Origin: Saccharibacter floricola DSM 15669
Lineage (GTDB): Bacteria; Pseudomonadota; Alphaproteobacteria; Acetobacterales; Acetobacteraceae
Assembly: GCF_000378165.1 (NCBI RefSeq)
Contig: NZ_KB899334.1
Location: 62,001 to 126,000, forward strand
DNA: 64,000 bases
Direction of reading: 5' to 3'
Shown: positions 29,196-38,601 of the stretch, in pieces
How the letters are laid out: each line of letters starts with the position of its first letter
Numbering within the stretch: position 1 is the first letter of the stretch
The notes under the pieces: model-generated
What the model was told of the DNA's origin: nothing
The model's input: the letters and a program-made list of their open reading frames with translations, nothing else
Databases searched by the model: none
Translations under genes and position numbers: made by a program

Positions 29196-30479
29196 TTACT
29201 CAGCAAAGCGCTTCAAAATGAGGCTTGCATTTGTTCCGCCAAACCCGAAGCTGTTAGAAAGCGCAACGTTGATTTTACGCTCTTGAGCTTCATGAGCAAC
29301 CCGGTCAATCACAGTTTCACGCGCAGGATTATCTAAATTGAGCGTAGGCGGAATAACCCCATCACGAAGCGCTTGAAGGCAGAAAATAGCTTCAATCGCC
29401 CCAGCGGCCCCAAGCAAATGCCCAATGGATGATTTTGTAGACGACATCGCCAAGTGACGCGCATGGTCTCCAAAGCGACGCTCAACAGCAGCAAGCTCAA
29501 GGTCATCCGCCATCGTGGAGGTGCCATGAGCATTCACATAGCCTATCTCACTCACATCAGTCTGTGCGTCCTTCAGAGCAGCTGTCATGGCCCGATAGGC
29601 CCCTTCATGCCCTGCAGCAGGTGCTGTGATATGATGCGCATCACCAGAAAGACCATACCCACCAATCTCACCGTAGATCTTTGCTCCACGGCGTTTGGCA
29701 TGTTCATACTCTTCCAGAACAAGCACCCCTGCACCTTCGCCCATCACAAAGCCGTCGCGCTCTTTATCCCAAGGACGTGAAGCCTTCGTCGGCTCATCGT
29801 TAAAGCCTGTTGAAAGAGCACGAGCCGAGCAAAAACCAGCAATCCCGAGAGCGCAAATAGCCGCTTCCGTGCCACCAGCAACCATCACATCGGCATCGCC
29901 ATGTTGGATAAGGCGAGAAGCATCACCAATCGCATGGATCCCCGTTGCACAAGCGGTCACAGCCGCATGGTTAGGGCCTTTAAAACCATAGCGGATCGAC
30001 AAATGTCCAGACGCGAGGTTGATTAATGCGGCAGGAATAAAGAAAGGCGACAGACGCCGCGCCTTTCCGTTCGCAACAGCAAGAGAATTCTCATAAATCG
30101 TTTGAAGGCCGCCAATCCCAGAACCGATCATCACACCGGTTGCACAGCGATCTTCTTCATTTTCAGGCTTCCAGCCTGAATCTTCAACAGCCTGAATAGC
30201 TGCAGCCAAACCAAGATGAATAAAACGATCCATCTTTTTCTGGTCTTTTGGAATTACCCAATCTGATAAGGTCAAGCCCCCTTCTTCAGTGGGGCCTTCT
30301 GGCACTTGTCCACCGATTCTTGCAGCAAGTTCTGATGGGTCAAAATGGGTAATCGGCCCAATGCCGGAGTGACCTTCGGTAAGACGCTTCCATGTCAGTT
30401 CAGCACCAACAGCAAGCGGGCTCACTGCACCCATTCCCGTGACGACAACACGTTTCCTGTTTGTTCCAGCCCCGCTCAT
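29196..30479 (-). CDS. fabF: 3-oxoacyl-ACP synthase II
   Basis: Elongating ketoacyl-ACP synthase of type II fatty acid synthesis. 427 residues from the ATG at 30479, preceded by GAGGTAGGG; an upstream GTG/ATG extension to 30509 lacks homology. Active-site Cys in VTACATGIHAIGDA, catalytic His in NAHGTSTMADD and IGHLLGAAGA. It is fourth in the run fabD-fabG-acpP-fabF-mltG. Confidence 0.95.
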   Translation of the reverse strand: MSGAGTNRKRVVVTGMGAVSPLAVGAELTWKRLTEGHSGIGPITHFDPSELAARIGGQVPEGPTEEGGLTLSDWVIPKDQKKMDRFIHLGLAAAIQAVEDSGWKPENEEDRCATGVMIGSGIGGLQTIYENSLAVANGKARRLSPFFIPAALINLASGHLSIRYGFKGPNHAAVTACATGIHAIGDASRLIQHGDADVMVAGGTEAAICALGIAGFCSARALSTGFNDEPTKASRPWDKERDGFVMGEGAGVLVLEEYEHAKRRGAKIYGEIGGYGLSGDAHHITAPAAGHEGAYRAMTAALKDAQTDVSEIGYVNAHGTSTMADDLELAAVERRFGDHARHLAMSSTKSSIGHLLGAAGAIEAIFCLQALRDGVIPPTLNLDNPARETVIDRVAHEAQERKINVALSNSFGFGGTNASLILKRFAE

Positions 30480-30552
30480 CGACGCCCTACCTCGTATTCT
30501 TCTTATCAAACAAGCGGAATAGCCTTACACCACCCCGCTTTTCCATTCACAA

Positions 30553-30581
30553 TGGAGACTAGCATAAAAAACCAGTCTCCA
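30553..30581 (-). terminator. Possible hairpin downstream of acpP
   Basis: TGGAGACT and AGTCTCCA (8 bp, 13-nt loop) lie between the acpP stop and the fabF start on the minus strand. It could stop part of the transcripts after the highly expressed acpP. No clear U-run. Confidence 0.4.
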
Positions 30582-30606
30582 ATGCATCTCTTGTCAAAGA
30601 GATTGA

Positions 30607-30852
30607 TTAGGAAGCTTTTTGCTTGCTGATGTAGTCAATAGCATCAGAAACCGTTGCAATTTTTTCTGCTGTATCTTCTGGGATCTCAACAGAAAACGCT
30701 TCTTCAAAAGCCATTACCAACTCAACGGTATCAAGACTATCAGCACCCAGATCGTCAATGAAAGACGCATTTGGTGTGACCTTGCTTTCTTCAACGCCAA
30801 GATGCTCGACGACGATTTTCTTGACCTTATCAGCGATTTCGTTGTTGCTCAT
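30607..30852 (-). CDS. acpP: Acyl carrier protein (housekeeping)
   Basis: 81 residues, acidic, with the phosphopantetheine Ser in [19 protein letters not shown], typical AcpP of fatty acid synthesis. The ATG at 30852 follows a purine-rich AAGGGAAAAGG; a start 24 nt earlier is not supported. It is distinct from the sphingolipid-type ACP at 17074-17328. Confidence 0.96.
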   Translation of the reverse strand: MSNNEIADKVKKIVVEHLGVEESKVTPNASFIDDLGADSLDTVELVMAFEEAFSVEIPEDTAEKIATVSDAIDYISKQKAS

Positions 30853-30960
30853 TTGCCTTTTCCCTTCTCCCCTCATGGGGTGCTACTAAACAAAACTCTG
30901 CCAGCTTCCATCACGAAAGACAGCATTGCCGCGTGACGAAGCAAGTTAGCGGCCTTCGTC

Positions 30961-30994
30961 AGGCAAAGCAGGGGCGCATTAGCACGCTTTGCCT
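30961..30994. repeat. Inverted repeat between fabG and acpP
   Basis: AGGCAAAGC (30961-30969) and GCTTTGCCT (30986-30994) form a 9-bp stem with a 16-nt loop in the 158-nt acpP leader. No U-run follows, so it may be a leader hairpin that protects or tunes acpP mRNA. Confidence 0.4.
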
Positions 30995-31010
30995 CCTTTG
31001 GCCAAGTATT

Positions 31011-31754
31011 TCACACCATCGCCATGCCACCATTCACATGAAGTGTGGTACCAGTGACCCAGGCGGCCTCATCTGAAGCCAGATACAGCACGGCAGAAGC
31101 AACATCTTCTGGCCGTCCCATACGCCCAAGTGGAATCCCGCCCAAGAGGCGTTCACGCGCAGCTTCCGGCAGCGCATCTGTCATTGGGGTTTCCACAAAA
31201 CCAGGAGCGACAACGTTTACCGTGACGCCACGTGATCCAGACTCTTGAGCCAAAGATTTGCTCATACCGACCAAACCAGCTTTGGCTGCTGCATAATTCG
31301 CCTGTCCTGGGTTACCCGTTGTCCCCACAATAGACGAAATAGAAATAATACGTCCAGAACGCCGACGAAGCATCCCCTTTAATGCCGCACGCGCTAAGCG
31401 AAATGGGCTCTCAAGATCAACTTTCATGACCTGTTCCCAATCGCTATCTTTCATACGCATCGCTAGCGTATCACGTGTGAGACCTGCATTGTTAATAAGA
31501 ATATCCAATGTCTGTCCAGCGACTTCCTCAGCACGCTTAACGAGGGCATCAGCCTGCTCACCATCAGAAAGGTTCGCTGTAACAACATGAACGCGTTCTG
31601 AACCTAGTTGCTCTGCGACGCTTTTAAGCGCTTCTTCACGCGTACCACTCAACACGACACAGGCACCTTGGCGATGCAACTGTTCTGCAATCGCCTTGCC
31701 GATACCACCAGAGGCTCCCGTGACGAGCGCAAGCTTTCCAGAAAGAGAAAACAT
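31011..31754 (-). CDS. fabG: 3-oxoacyl-ACP reductase
   Basis: 247-residue SDR enzyme reducing ketoacyl-ACP with NADPH. TGASGGIGKAI is the cofactor loop, NNAGLTRDTLAMRM is the FabG-type NAG block, the catalytic triad is in ISISSIVGTTGNPGQANYAAAKAG, and the tail reads TLHVNGGMAMV. It lies 14 nt after fabD. Confidence 0.96.
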   Translation of the reverse strand: MFSLSGKLALVTGASGGIGKAIAEQLHRQGACVVLSGTREEALKSVAEQLGSERVHVVTANLSDGEQADALVKRAEEVAGQTLDILINNAGLTRDTLAMRMKDSDWEQVMKVDLESPFRLARAALKGMLRRRSGRIISISSIVGTTGNPGQANYAAAKAGLVGMSKSLAQESGSRGVTVNVVAPGFVETPMTDALPEAARERLLGGIPLGRMGRPEDVASAVLYLASDEAAWVTGTTLHVNGGMAMV

Positions 31755-31768
31755 GACGTGATCTTTCC

Positions 31769-32713
31769 TTAAAGATTTTTCAGCATGGTCTCGACGTCAC
31801 CGGGTTTACCAGCAAAATCTGCCTTTAATTCCGGTGCGATCCGACGTGCTAGGCCCGTCAGAACTTTCCCCGCTCCCAACTCATGCTGCTGGGTAATAGC
31901 GCGTGTTTCAAAAGATTCAACCGTTTCTCTCCAACGCACACGCCCTGTAACCTGACGTACAAGCAAAGCTTTGATTTCATCAGGCGTTGTTACAGATTGA
32001 GCCGTAACGTTGGCAATCACGGGGATCGCCGCTTCCTTGAAACTGACCTTCTCCAAAGCATCTTGCATCTCGTCGGCCGCTGGCTGCATGAGAGAAGAGT
32101 GGAATGGTGCAGATACGGGAAGCTGCACAACACGACGCACCCCCTCTGCTTTGGCGAGCTCCATGACACGCTCAACAGAAGGAAGCTGACCTGAGACAAC
32201 AATCTGTCCCCCGCCATTATCGTTAGCTACTTCCAGAACTTGTCCATCAGCAGCTTTAGCACAAAACTGTGCTGCCTTATCAGAATCGACACCTAACAAA
32301 GCAGCCATGCCTCCTTCCCCTACAGGAACAGCACGCTGCATGGCCTGACCACGAAGACGAAGCAACTTTGCTCCGTCAGAGATGGACATCACCCCCGCAC
32401 TCGTCAAAGCGGCATATTCGCCTAAGGAATGGCCTGCAACGACGGAGGCTTTATCTTTTAAAGCAAACCCTCCTTCACTTTCCAGCACACGCACAGTCGC
32501 CATAGACACGGCGAACAAAGCCGGTTGCGTATTCTCAGTCGCTGTAAGCTCGTTAGCATCCCCTTCGAACATAAGCCGAGAAAGATGAGCGTTAAGAGCA
32601 TCATCAACTTCTTCAAATACGGCCCGTGCTACAGGAAAGGCTTCAGCAAGCTCTTTTCCCATACCAACAAACTGACTGCCTTGCCCTGGGAAGACAAACG
32701 CGTGACGTGTCAT
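31769..32713 (-). CDS. fabD: Malonyl-CoA:ACP transacylase
   Basis: Loads malonyl groups onto ACP. 314 residues. FVFPGQGSQFVGMGK near the N-terminus and the catalytic serine motif GHSLGEYAALTSAG identify it; PVSAPFHSSLM carries the active-site His. AGGGG lies 6 nt before the ATG. First gene of the fab operon; the 129-nt gap upstream probably holds the promoter. Confidence 0.95.
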   Translation of the reverse strand: MTRHAFVFPGQGSQFVGMGKELAEAFPVARAVFEEVDDALNAHLSRLMFEGDANELTATENTQPALFAVSMATVRVLESEGGFALKDKASVVAGHSLGEYAALTSAGVMSISDGAKLLRLRGQAMQRAVPVGEGGMAALLGVDSDKAAQFCAKAADGQVLEVANDNGGGQIVVSGQLPSVERVMELAKAEGVRRVVQLPVSAPFHSSLMQPAADEMQDALEKVSFKEAAIPVIANVTAQSVTTPDEIKALLVRQVTGRVRWRETVESFETRAITQQHELGAGKVLTGLARRIAPELKADFAGKPGDVETMLKNL

Positions 32714-32842
32714 GCAGACCCCTACTCTTTATTCAACTGTCTCGCTATGTAACCTGCGCAGACCCTTCCGACTACCCCAAAAGAGCCCAGCATATGGTCT
32801 TAAAGAACGGTCTTATACCGTTGAATAGTCAATATGCCGACA

Positions 32843-33550
32843 TTAGCGCGGCAAAAGGCGCCCTCTTTGCCATGCCTCTGCTGCTTCTTCAGGATCCTTC
32901 CCTTGAACACTGACAGCATAGTCTAGCGCGTTCATGACGCGTGTTCCCAGCATCATAATAGACATTTCATCAAGCAAATCTTCATCAACTTCGTCACGCA
33001 ATCCATCACGCAAAATAATTTGAGCAGAAACTGATTGGCCTTGCAGAAGATTACTATCTGGGAGCTCGACTAACGATCCATCGTGGAAAGCTGCATGAGG
33101 CTGCCATACGGCAAAAACTGGATTTTCCCCGCGCTCATGAGCCTGCTGCACGCGGTCGAGCAGCGCCCCTTCACCAATGGTCTCAACAGCTAAGTCTTTT
33201 AACGCTTGGTGTTGCTCCTGAGCTGCCTTCACGTAAGAAAGGCTCTCTTCTGTCACAATGAAGCTGGTGTACGCACCATCTTTAGCGTCTTTAAGCACTG
33301 ATAACGCCAGCTGAGGCTGATAAAGATCACCGATGGTTTCACGCCCTTTATGAACTAAACCCTCATCTTGAGGCATCCATGCGGAAACCAAAATGTCGAT
33401 ATCGTGGCGCGCAAGCGCTTCCTCACGTTCATCTGCACTGAGATCAACATAAGATACATCCACGCCGTTTGCTTCCACCACACGTGCAACAGCACTCGCA
33501 CATGCCGCATGAAGCGCGGTGTAAAGATGACCAATAGCAAGATGAGACAT
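32843..33550 (-). CDS. Glycine betaine/proline-type substrate-binding protein without signal peptide
   Basis: About 235 residues resembling the OpuAC/ProX binding-protein fold: IGHLYTALHAACASAVARVVE, DILVSAWMPQDEGLV and VFAVWQPHAAF, with tryptophans placed as in the aromatic ligand cage. Classical ProX has a signal peptide and sits beside permease and ATPase genes. Here neither is visible, so the protein may be cytoplasmic. The start at 33550 follows AGGGG; ATG at 33571 has no ribosome-binding site. Ligand unknown; a quaternary amine is likely from the family. Confidence 0.65.
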   Translation of the reverse strand: MSHLAIGHLYTALHAACASAVARVVEANGVDVSYVDLSADEREEALARHDIDILVSAWMPQDEGLVHKGRETIGDLYQPQLALSVLKDAKDGAYTSFIVTEESLSYVKAAQEQHQALKDLAVETIGEGALLDRVQQAHERGENPVFAVWQPHAAFHDGSLVELPDSNLLQGQSVSAQIILRDGLRDEVDEDLLDEMSIMMLGTRVMNALDYAVSVQGKDPEEAAEAWQRGRLLPR

Positions 33551-33594
33551 CAGGAAAGCCCCTACAACCATAAGAAATGCTATATGGAATAGAC

Positions 33595-33620
33595 AGAGGC
33601 TTCCTATTTGTGAAGCCTCT
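33595..33620. terminator. Hairpin between M13 peptidase and binding-protein genes
   Basis: AGAGGCTTC pairs with GAAGCCTCT (9 bp, 8-nt loop) in the 112-nt gap. It is placed to end the peptidase transcript. No strong U-run on either side. Confidence 0.5.
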
Positions 33621-33662
33621 CTGCCCCATTAATAAAACGACAGAGAGGTTGTTAAGCCAGTG

Positions 33663-35765
33663 TTACCAGATTTTCACACGTTGATCTGGTGATAAATAAA
33701 GTTTCTGGCCCGGCTTTACCCCAAACGCGTCATACCACTCATCAATATTATGTGCAGGCATGTTAACACGCGTAATAGCAGGAGCATGCTCATTGGAAAG
33801 CATTTGCCGACGCAATGCATCAGGACGATCTTTCTCACGCCAAGCTTGAGCCCAGCCTAAAAAGACCCGCTGATCCCCACTAAGGCCATGAACCACCACA
33901 CTTGGTTTGCCATGTAGAGAATTGTGATAAGCTTGAAGTCCTAGGTTCAACCCTCCGAGATCAGCAATATTCTCGCCCATTGTCATGGCACCATTGACAT
34001 GCAGCCCTGGTAAGACCTCTTGTGCGTCATATTGCGCGCCGAGGCGTTTAGCGAGCTTTTCGAAAGCAGCTGATGATTGCGGGCTCCACCAATCATAAAG
34101 TCGACCATGTTCATCATAATGACGTCCTTGGTCATCAAAACCATGGCTCATTTCATGACCAATCACCCCACCAATAGCCCCATAATTGACTGCCATATCC
34201 CCTTTCGGATCAAAGAACGGAGGCTGTAATATAGCGGCTGGGAATACGATCTCGTTCATCGTTGGGTCATTATAGGCATTGACCGTTTGCGGCGTCATAT
34301 CCCACTCATCACGGTCGACGGGCCGATCAAGCTTAGAAAGCTGGTAATTCCACCCAAAGGCAATACCGCGTTTCGCATTGCCATAAATATCCCCTGGCCG
34401 AACCTCAAATGCGCTGTAATCACGCCATTTTTTGGGATAACCAACCTGGATCGCAAAATGATCTAACTTCACGAGGGCTTTCTGTCGTGTTGGTGCATCC
34501 ATCCACGTATTATGCTGCAAACGTTCCCGGAAGGCCGCTTTGAGCTCCCCAACTAAGCCTGTAATCTGCTCTTTTGCAGAGGCTGGGAAGTAACGCGCGA
34601 CATATTCGCGCCCAAGAGCCCATCCCATCGCACTATCCGTCGCGCTCACTGCACGTTTCCAACGCACCGGCTGTACATCAACACCTGTCAACGTATGGCC
34701 GTTAAAATTAAAGGATGCGTCAGAAAAGTCATGCGACAAATATGGCGCTGCATTGTCGGCAAGATGAAATGCAAGCCATGCTTGTAAAATCCGTGGCTCA
34801 GTACGAGCTAAAACACGGCCCATTGCAGCAATGGCTTTTGGCTCACGAACGTCAATAATTCGATCTTCCAAGCCTTCTTCAGGCAAACCTGCCGCAAGAA
34901 AAAAGCTCTTCCAATCAACATCTGGCGCTTTAACAGCGAGCGCCTTAATGGTCATTGGATTGAAGACTTTTAGTGGATCCCTTGTTTGATCACGTGGAGC
35001 TTCAACACGAGCTAATGACGTTTCAAGCGCAACCACATCGTCTGCTGACCTTTGAGCATCAGGCCACTGAGATAACGTCAGTAAACGCGCAATGTAAGCG
35101 CGGTACGCCTCTTTTTTAGGCGCAAGCTTTGGATCAAAATAATAGCTGATATCTGGCAAGCCGAGCCCACCTGAAACACCAATACTCATCCCTTGGTCAA
35201 GCATCAGCATATACCGTGCTGGATCACGCTGATCTTGCTCAATACCAAACACAAAGGTACTGAACATAAAAGAATGAACTGACTGACCAAAAATACGCGC
35301 TAAAGATTCGCGATCCTTAACAGAACGAATAGCGGATAGATCTTTAGAAAGAGGCTCTCCTCCTTCGCGATCTGCTGCTGCTTGATCTAGATAGCTTGCG
35401 TAATAGATGCCAAGCTTCCCTAGCTCGCTCTGTGCGCCTCTTGGATGCTGGACGGCGTCTTCTAGGATAGCTTTTTGACGTGCCTGGGAAAGCTCAAAAA
35501 GAATCCTGAACGGCCCATAGCTGCTCATATCGTCAGGAATCTTTAAATTCTGCAAATAGTGCCCATTCGCATAATGAAAAAAATCATCCCCAGGGTGAAT
35601 GTTTGTATCCATTCCTGACTGATTAAAGCCCCAGTCATTATGATAAGGTTGCACAGATACAGAAGAGGCCTGCGCTGCGTCTAAACCGCCCCATACTACC
35701 CCTAGCCCTAAAGCTACGAGCCCAGTTGTTTGTGTTACTCGTGATGAAAATTGCGAGAATCGCAC
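33663..35765 (-). CDS. M13-family (neprilysin/PepO-like) zinc metallopeptidase
   Basis: 700 residues with an N-terminal signal peptide ending near DAAQA, so probably periplasmic. The zinc motif HEMSH lies in VIGHEMSHGFDDQGRHYD and the third ligand in ENIADLGGLNLG; NAYNDPTMNEIVFPA is the M13 substrate-binding segment. The C-terminus ends with YLSPDQRVKIW; M13 enzymes normally end in a short aromatic motif. GTG start with AGGAG 8 nt upstream. Likely degrades oligopeptides in the periplasm. Confidence 0.92.
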   Translation of the reverse strand: MRFSQFSSRVTQTTGLVALGLGVVWGGLDAAQASSVSVQPYHNDWGFNQSGMDTNIHPGDDFFHYANGHYLQNLKIPDDMSSYGPFRILFELSQARQKAILEDAVQHPRGAQSELGKLGIYYASYLDQAAADREGGEPLSKDLSAIRSVKDRESLARIFGQSVHSFMFSTFVFGIEQDQRDPARYMLMLDQGMSIGVSGGLGLPDISYYFDPKLAPKKEAYRAYIARLLTLSQWPDAQRSADDVVALETSLARVEAPRDQTRDPLKVFNPMTIKALAVKAPDVDWKSFFLAAGLPEEGLEDRIIDVREPKAIAAMGRVLARTEPRILQAWLAFHLADNAAPYLSHDFSDASFNFNGHTLTGVDVQPVRWKRAVSATDSAMGWALGREYVARYFPASAKEQITGLVGELKAAFRERLQHNTWMDAPTRQKALVKLDHFAIQVGYPKKWRDYSAFEVRPGDIYGNAKRGIAFGWNYQLSKLDRPVDRDEWDMTPQTVNAYNDPTMNEIVFPAAILQPPFFDPKGDMAVNYGAIGGVIGHEMSHGFDDQGRHYDEHGRLYDWWSPQSSAAFEKLAKRLGAQYDAQEVLPGLHVNGAMTMGENIADLGGLNLGLQAYHNSLHGKPSVVVHGLSGDQRVFLGWAQAWREKDRPDALRRQMLSNEHAPAITRVNMPAHNIDEWYDAFGVKPGQKLYLSPDQRVKIW

Positions 35766-35813
35766 ATTTTTTCTCCTAATAGGGCGATGATATGATCGCC
35801 CATCGTAATGATG

Positions 35814-36641
35814 TTAAGCAGCTATCTTTGTTCGTTTCAAATATGTTTTTTGCCGCCATTTGATCAAAAGATAAGCCCCACGAGCAATGAGGCGCTGCCA
35901 ACGGGAATGTGGTTTCAAACCCGTCGTTTTGACAATCATCGCCGTCACTCGGTCAAGGTGCTTTTGCTGATAAAATTCCATCGCACGCCCCATATAAGCC
36001 GCAATACAGCGATTATGGTCATACATGACGTCAGAACGCTCATTCGTCACATGATAGGCTGTCGCCAGCTCATCATCCTCACTTTCAAGAACACGCCCAA
36101 GTGCAATCCGTAAACGTGACCATGGCCCCAGCTTTTCGCGCTCCAGATAGCGGTGCATCTGGTCATAGAACAGCTTAAAATGACGATATTCATCCGCTGC
36201 AATCTGCTTACAGAGCGCCTTTAAGACAGGTTCTTCTGTTGCATCAGCCAGTGCTGTGTAAAATGACGATGTTCCCGTTTCGACCATACAGCGGGCGATC
36301 ATTTCACCTGTTCGGGAACCACGGATAGAAGCATCAACATCAGCATCAATACGATATGTATCCCGATAACGCTCAAATGCCTCTGTATAATCCCACGTTG
36401 GGTCAGCCAACATGGCCCATTTCCCTAGCGCATCTCCGTGCTGAACTTCTTCCTCTGCCCAGTTCTGCGCCGCTGCACTAAACCCCTCATCACCTGCAAA
36501 AACATGCAAAAGATAGTCCGTGTAATCACGAGCGTTTCGCTCAACCACAGAAGCCGCTTTCACGAGAGCAATCATGTCAGGGTTCACTTTTGACGGCTCA
36601 AACGCTTCCCAATCCATTTGTTCAATGCGCCAATGTTTCAC
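35814..36641 (-). CDS. Ferritin-like di-iron protein
   Basis: 275 residues, largely helical. Two ferritin-like iron-site helices are visible: AEEEVQHGDALG (E, then ExxH) and AADEYRHFKLF (DExRH), with MVETGTSSFYTAL supplying another Glu. This is the carboxylate-bridged di-iron pattern of desaturases, rubrerythrins and related oxygenases. The C-terminal quarter is basic. It diverges from bioB with a 124-nt shared promoter region. The reaction is unknown; acyl-ACP desaturation or another oxygen-dependent lipid step is possible. Confidence 0.68.
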   Translation of the reverse strand: MKHWRIEQMDWEAFEPSKVNPDMIALVKAASVVERNARDYTDYLLHVFAGDEGFSAAAQNWAEEEVQHGDALGKWAMLADPTWDYTEAFERYRDTYRIDADVDASIRGSRTGEMIARCMVETGTSSFYTALADATEEPVLKALCKQIAADEYRHFKLFYDQMHRYLEREKLGPWSRLRIALGRVLESEDDELATAYHVTNERSDVMYDHNRCIAAYMGRAMEFYQQKHLDRVTAMIVKTTGLKPHSRWQRLIARGAYLLIKWRQKTYLKRTKIAA

Positions 36642-36765
36642 AACGTCCCTCTCCTGTGCATTCGTTTACATTTGATATATAGACTGCTCATCGCCTCGTA
36701 CTTCCAGATGGCATGCCGTAGGCATTATGGGTAGGTGTAGGCAGCCAATAGGAGACAACATTTAG

Positions 36766-37773
36766 ATGAATGCTGATCATATGACAGAGCATGCACCAAA
36801 TTTTCCGCTACGTCACGACTGGACACGCGAGGAAGTCGAACGGCTCCTTGCTCTTCCATTTCCGGAACTTATTTTCCAAGCTCAGCAGGCTCACCGTCAG
36901 TATTTTGACCCGACCAAGGTTCAAATTTCCACTCTGCTCTCCATTAAAACAGGGGGTTGTCCTGAAGATTGCGCTTACTGCCCACAGAGCGCTCGTCATA
37001 ACAATGAACAAAATGCTGCCAAGCTCCTTCCGCTAGAGACCGTCATTGCGGATGCTAAAACAGCCAAAGCAGCTGGTGCTGGTCGCTTCTGCATGGGAGC
37101 GGCGTGGCGAGCCCCTAAAGACCGTGATCTCGACCCCGTTTGTGAGATGGTAAAAGAGGTCAAGGCGTTAGGCTTGGAGACATGCCTTACAGTTGGCATG
37201 TTAACACCCAGCCAATCCCAACGTCTCAAAGAGGCCGGGTTGGACTATTACAACCATAACCTCGATACGTCTGAAGATTTTTATGGTAAAATTATCTCCA
37301 CACGTACGTATCAGGATCGCCTCGATACGCTGGCTAATGTCCGTGATGCAGACATTAAGGTCTGTTGCGGGGGGATTATCGGCATGGGGGAAGATGTTTC
37401 TGACCGTGCGGGACTCCTAATGACGCTCGCTAATTTACCAACACATCCTGAAAGTGTTCCCATCAACCTACTTGTCCGCGTTGAAGGTACACCACTTTCT
37501 GATACAGAAGCCGTAGACCCCGTCACGTTTGCACGCGTTATCGCGACAGCCCGTATCATGATGCCAGCCAGTCATGTTCGCCTCGCTGCGGGGCGCGAAA
37601 ACATGTCAGAAGCCGCTCATGCTCTTTGCTTCCTTGCTGGAGCAAACTCTATCTTTTGGGGAGAGAAGCTTCTGACGACCCCTAACCCTAAAGAAAATAG
37701 AGACAAGCAGCTCCTTGAGGTTTTAGGTATGTCGCCCATGATGGATCGCGACCCAACGTTAGTGTCTTCGTAA
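36766..37773 (+). CDS. bioB: Biotin synthase
   Basis: Radical SAM enzyme inserting sulfur into dethiobiotin. 335 residues. The SAM cluster motif is [13 protein letters not shown] (Cys 65, 69, 72); [26 protein letters not shown] and [10 protein letters not shown] match the family, the last including the Arg ligand of the [2Fe-2S] cluster. AGGAG lies 11 nt before the ATG. No other biotin genes are in the window. Confidence 0.97.
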   Translation: MNADHMTEHAPNFPLRHDWTREEVERLLALPFPELIFQAQQAHRQYFDPTKVQISTLLSIKTGGCPEDCAYCPQSARHNNEQNAAKLLPLETVIADAKTAKAAGAGRFCMGAAWRAPKDRDLDPVCEMVKEVKALGLETCLTVGMLTPSQSQRLKEAGLDYYNHNLDTSEDFYGKIISTRTYQDRLDTLANVRDADIKVCCGGIIGMGEDVSDRAGLLMTLANLPTHPESVPINLLVRVEGTPLSDTEAVDPVTFARVIATARIMMPASHVRLAAGRENMSEAAHALCFLAGANSIFWGEKLLTTPNPKENRDKQLLEVLGMSPMMDRDPTLVSS

Positions 37774-37785
37774 AAACATGTGCCA

Positions 37786-37811
37786 CGCCTCGTCTTCTCA
37801 TAGACGGGGCG
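37786..37811. terminator. Terminator-like hairpin after bioB
   Basis: CGCCTCGTCT pairs with AGACGGGGCG (10 bp, one G-U pair, 6-nt loop) between convergent bioB and the MCE-operon lipoprotein gene. The minus side is followed by TGTTTTTA, so it fits termination of the MCE operon better than bioB. Confidence 0.55.
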
Positions 37812-37827
37812 TCGGCATTACGCTGTC

Positions 37828-38601
37828 TTATCCTGCATTGTCATTTTGAACACTATCTTGTATTTGCCGCCTTAACTTCGCGGCCTTATCGAACTCACCT
37901 AAACCATCATAGGCTTGAGACTGCAGAAGTAGAGCGCGGCGCATCGCCCGATAATCTCCTGCTTCCTCACGCATTTTCGTTAAGTTCCCTGTAAAGGTGG
38001 CAGCATTAGACCAGTCGTGCACCATTAAGTAATAATGAGATTGTAGCTCCAGCAAATTACTTTTCGCACGAGCTTCTTTATAATGCGACAGATGCTCAAT
38101 TGCTTCTTGCAGCAGTGCCTTATCTTGGGTTGCCGCAGCATTTAAACCTAAAACCGTATAAGCCTGCTCCTGCGTTTCCACATCTTGTGACGTAAGAGCT
38201 TGACGCGCTTCCCTCTCGGAAGAGGTCCATCTTTTTAAGCCGTAAAAAGCGTAAGAACGAATAAGTTTTAAGTCTTCTTGTCTCTTCCAGTCACGGACAG
38301 ACAATGCCGCTAAAACCTGATCGAGTGTTGATAAACATTCATCCAGCTTATTTTGACGCAGCTGCGCAGTCGCTAAATTATACCCAGCATCATGGATACC
38401 CTGCGCATCATTCGCGGCAAGAGCCCTCTGAAGCGCCCTGTTATACTGAATGGCAGCTTGGCCCATATGACCGCGATTAAAGATCGTATGGCCTGTATCC
38501 ATCGCTAAGGAATATTGTCCATCCTCCCAAACCTGATGTTGCGGGCTACACGCCCCAAGCATCAGCAGTGCAGAAAGGGAGAAAAAATATGTCTTGTTCA
38601 T
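37828..38601 (-). CDS. TPR-containing lipoprotein of the MCE operon
   Basis: 257 residues with a lipoprotein signal (LLMLGAC lipobox) and repeated helix pairs resembling tetratricopeptide repeats (AAIQYNRALQRALAAND, AGYNLATAQLRQNKLDEC, AYTVLGLNAAATQDKALL). Last gene of a five-gene run and overlaps the MlaD-like gene by 4 nt. It may act as the periplasmic or outer-membrane partner of the lipid transporter, a place often taken by PqiC-like lipoproteins. No specific family recognised beyond TPR-like. Confidence 0.65.
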   Translation of the reverse strand: MNKTYFFSLSALLMLGACSPQHQVWEDGQYSLAMDTGHTIFNRGHMGQAAIQYNRALQRALAANDAQGIHDAGYNLATAQLRQNKLDECLSTLDQVLAALSVRDWKRQEDLKLIRSYAFYGLKRWTSSEREARQALTSQDVETQEQAYTVLGLNAAATQDKALLQEAIEHLSHYKEARAKSNLLELQSHYYLMVHDWSNAATFTGNLTKMREEAGDYRAMRRALLLQSQAYDGLGEFDKAAKLRRQIQDSVQNDNAG

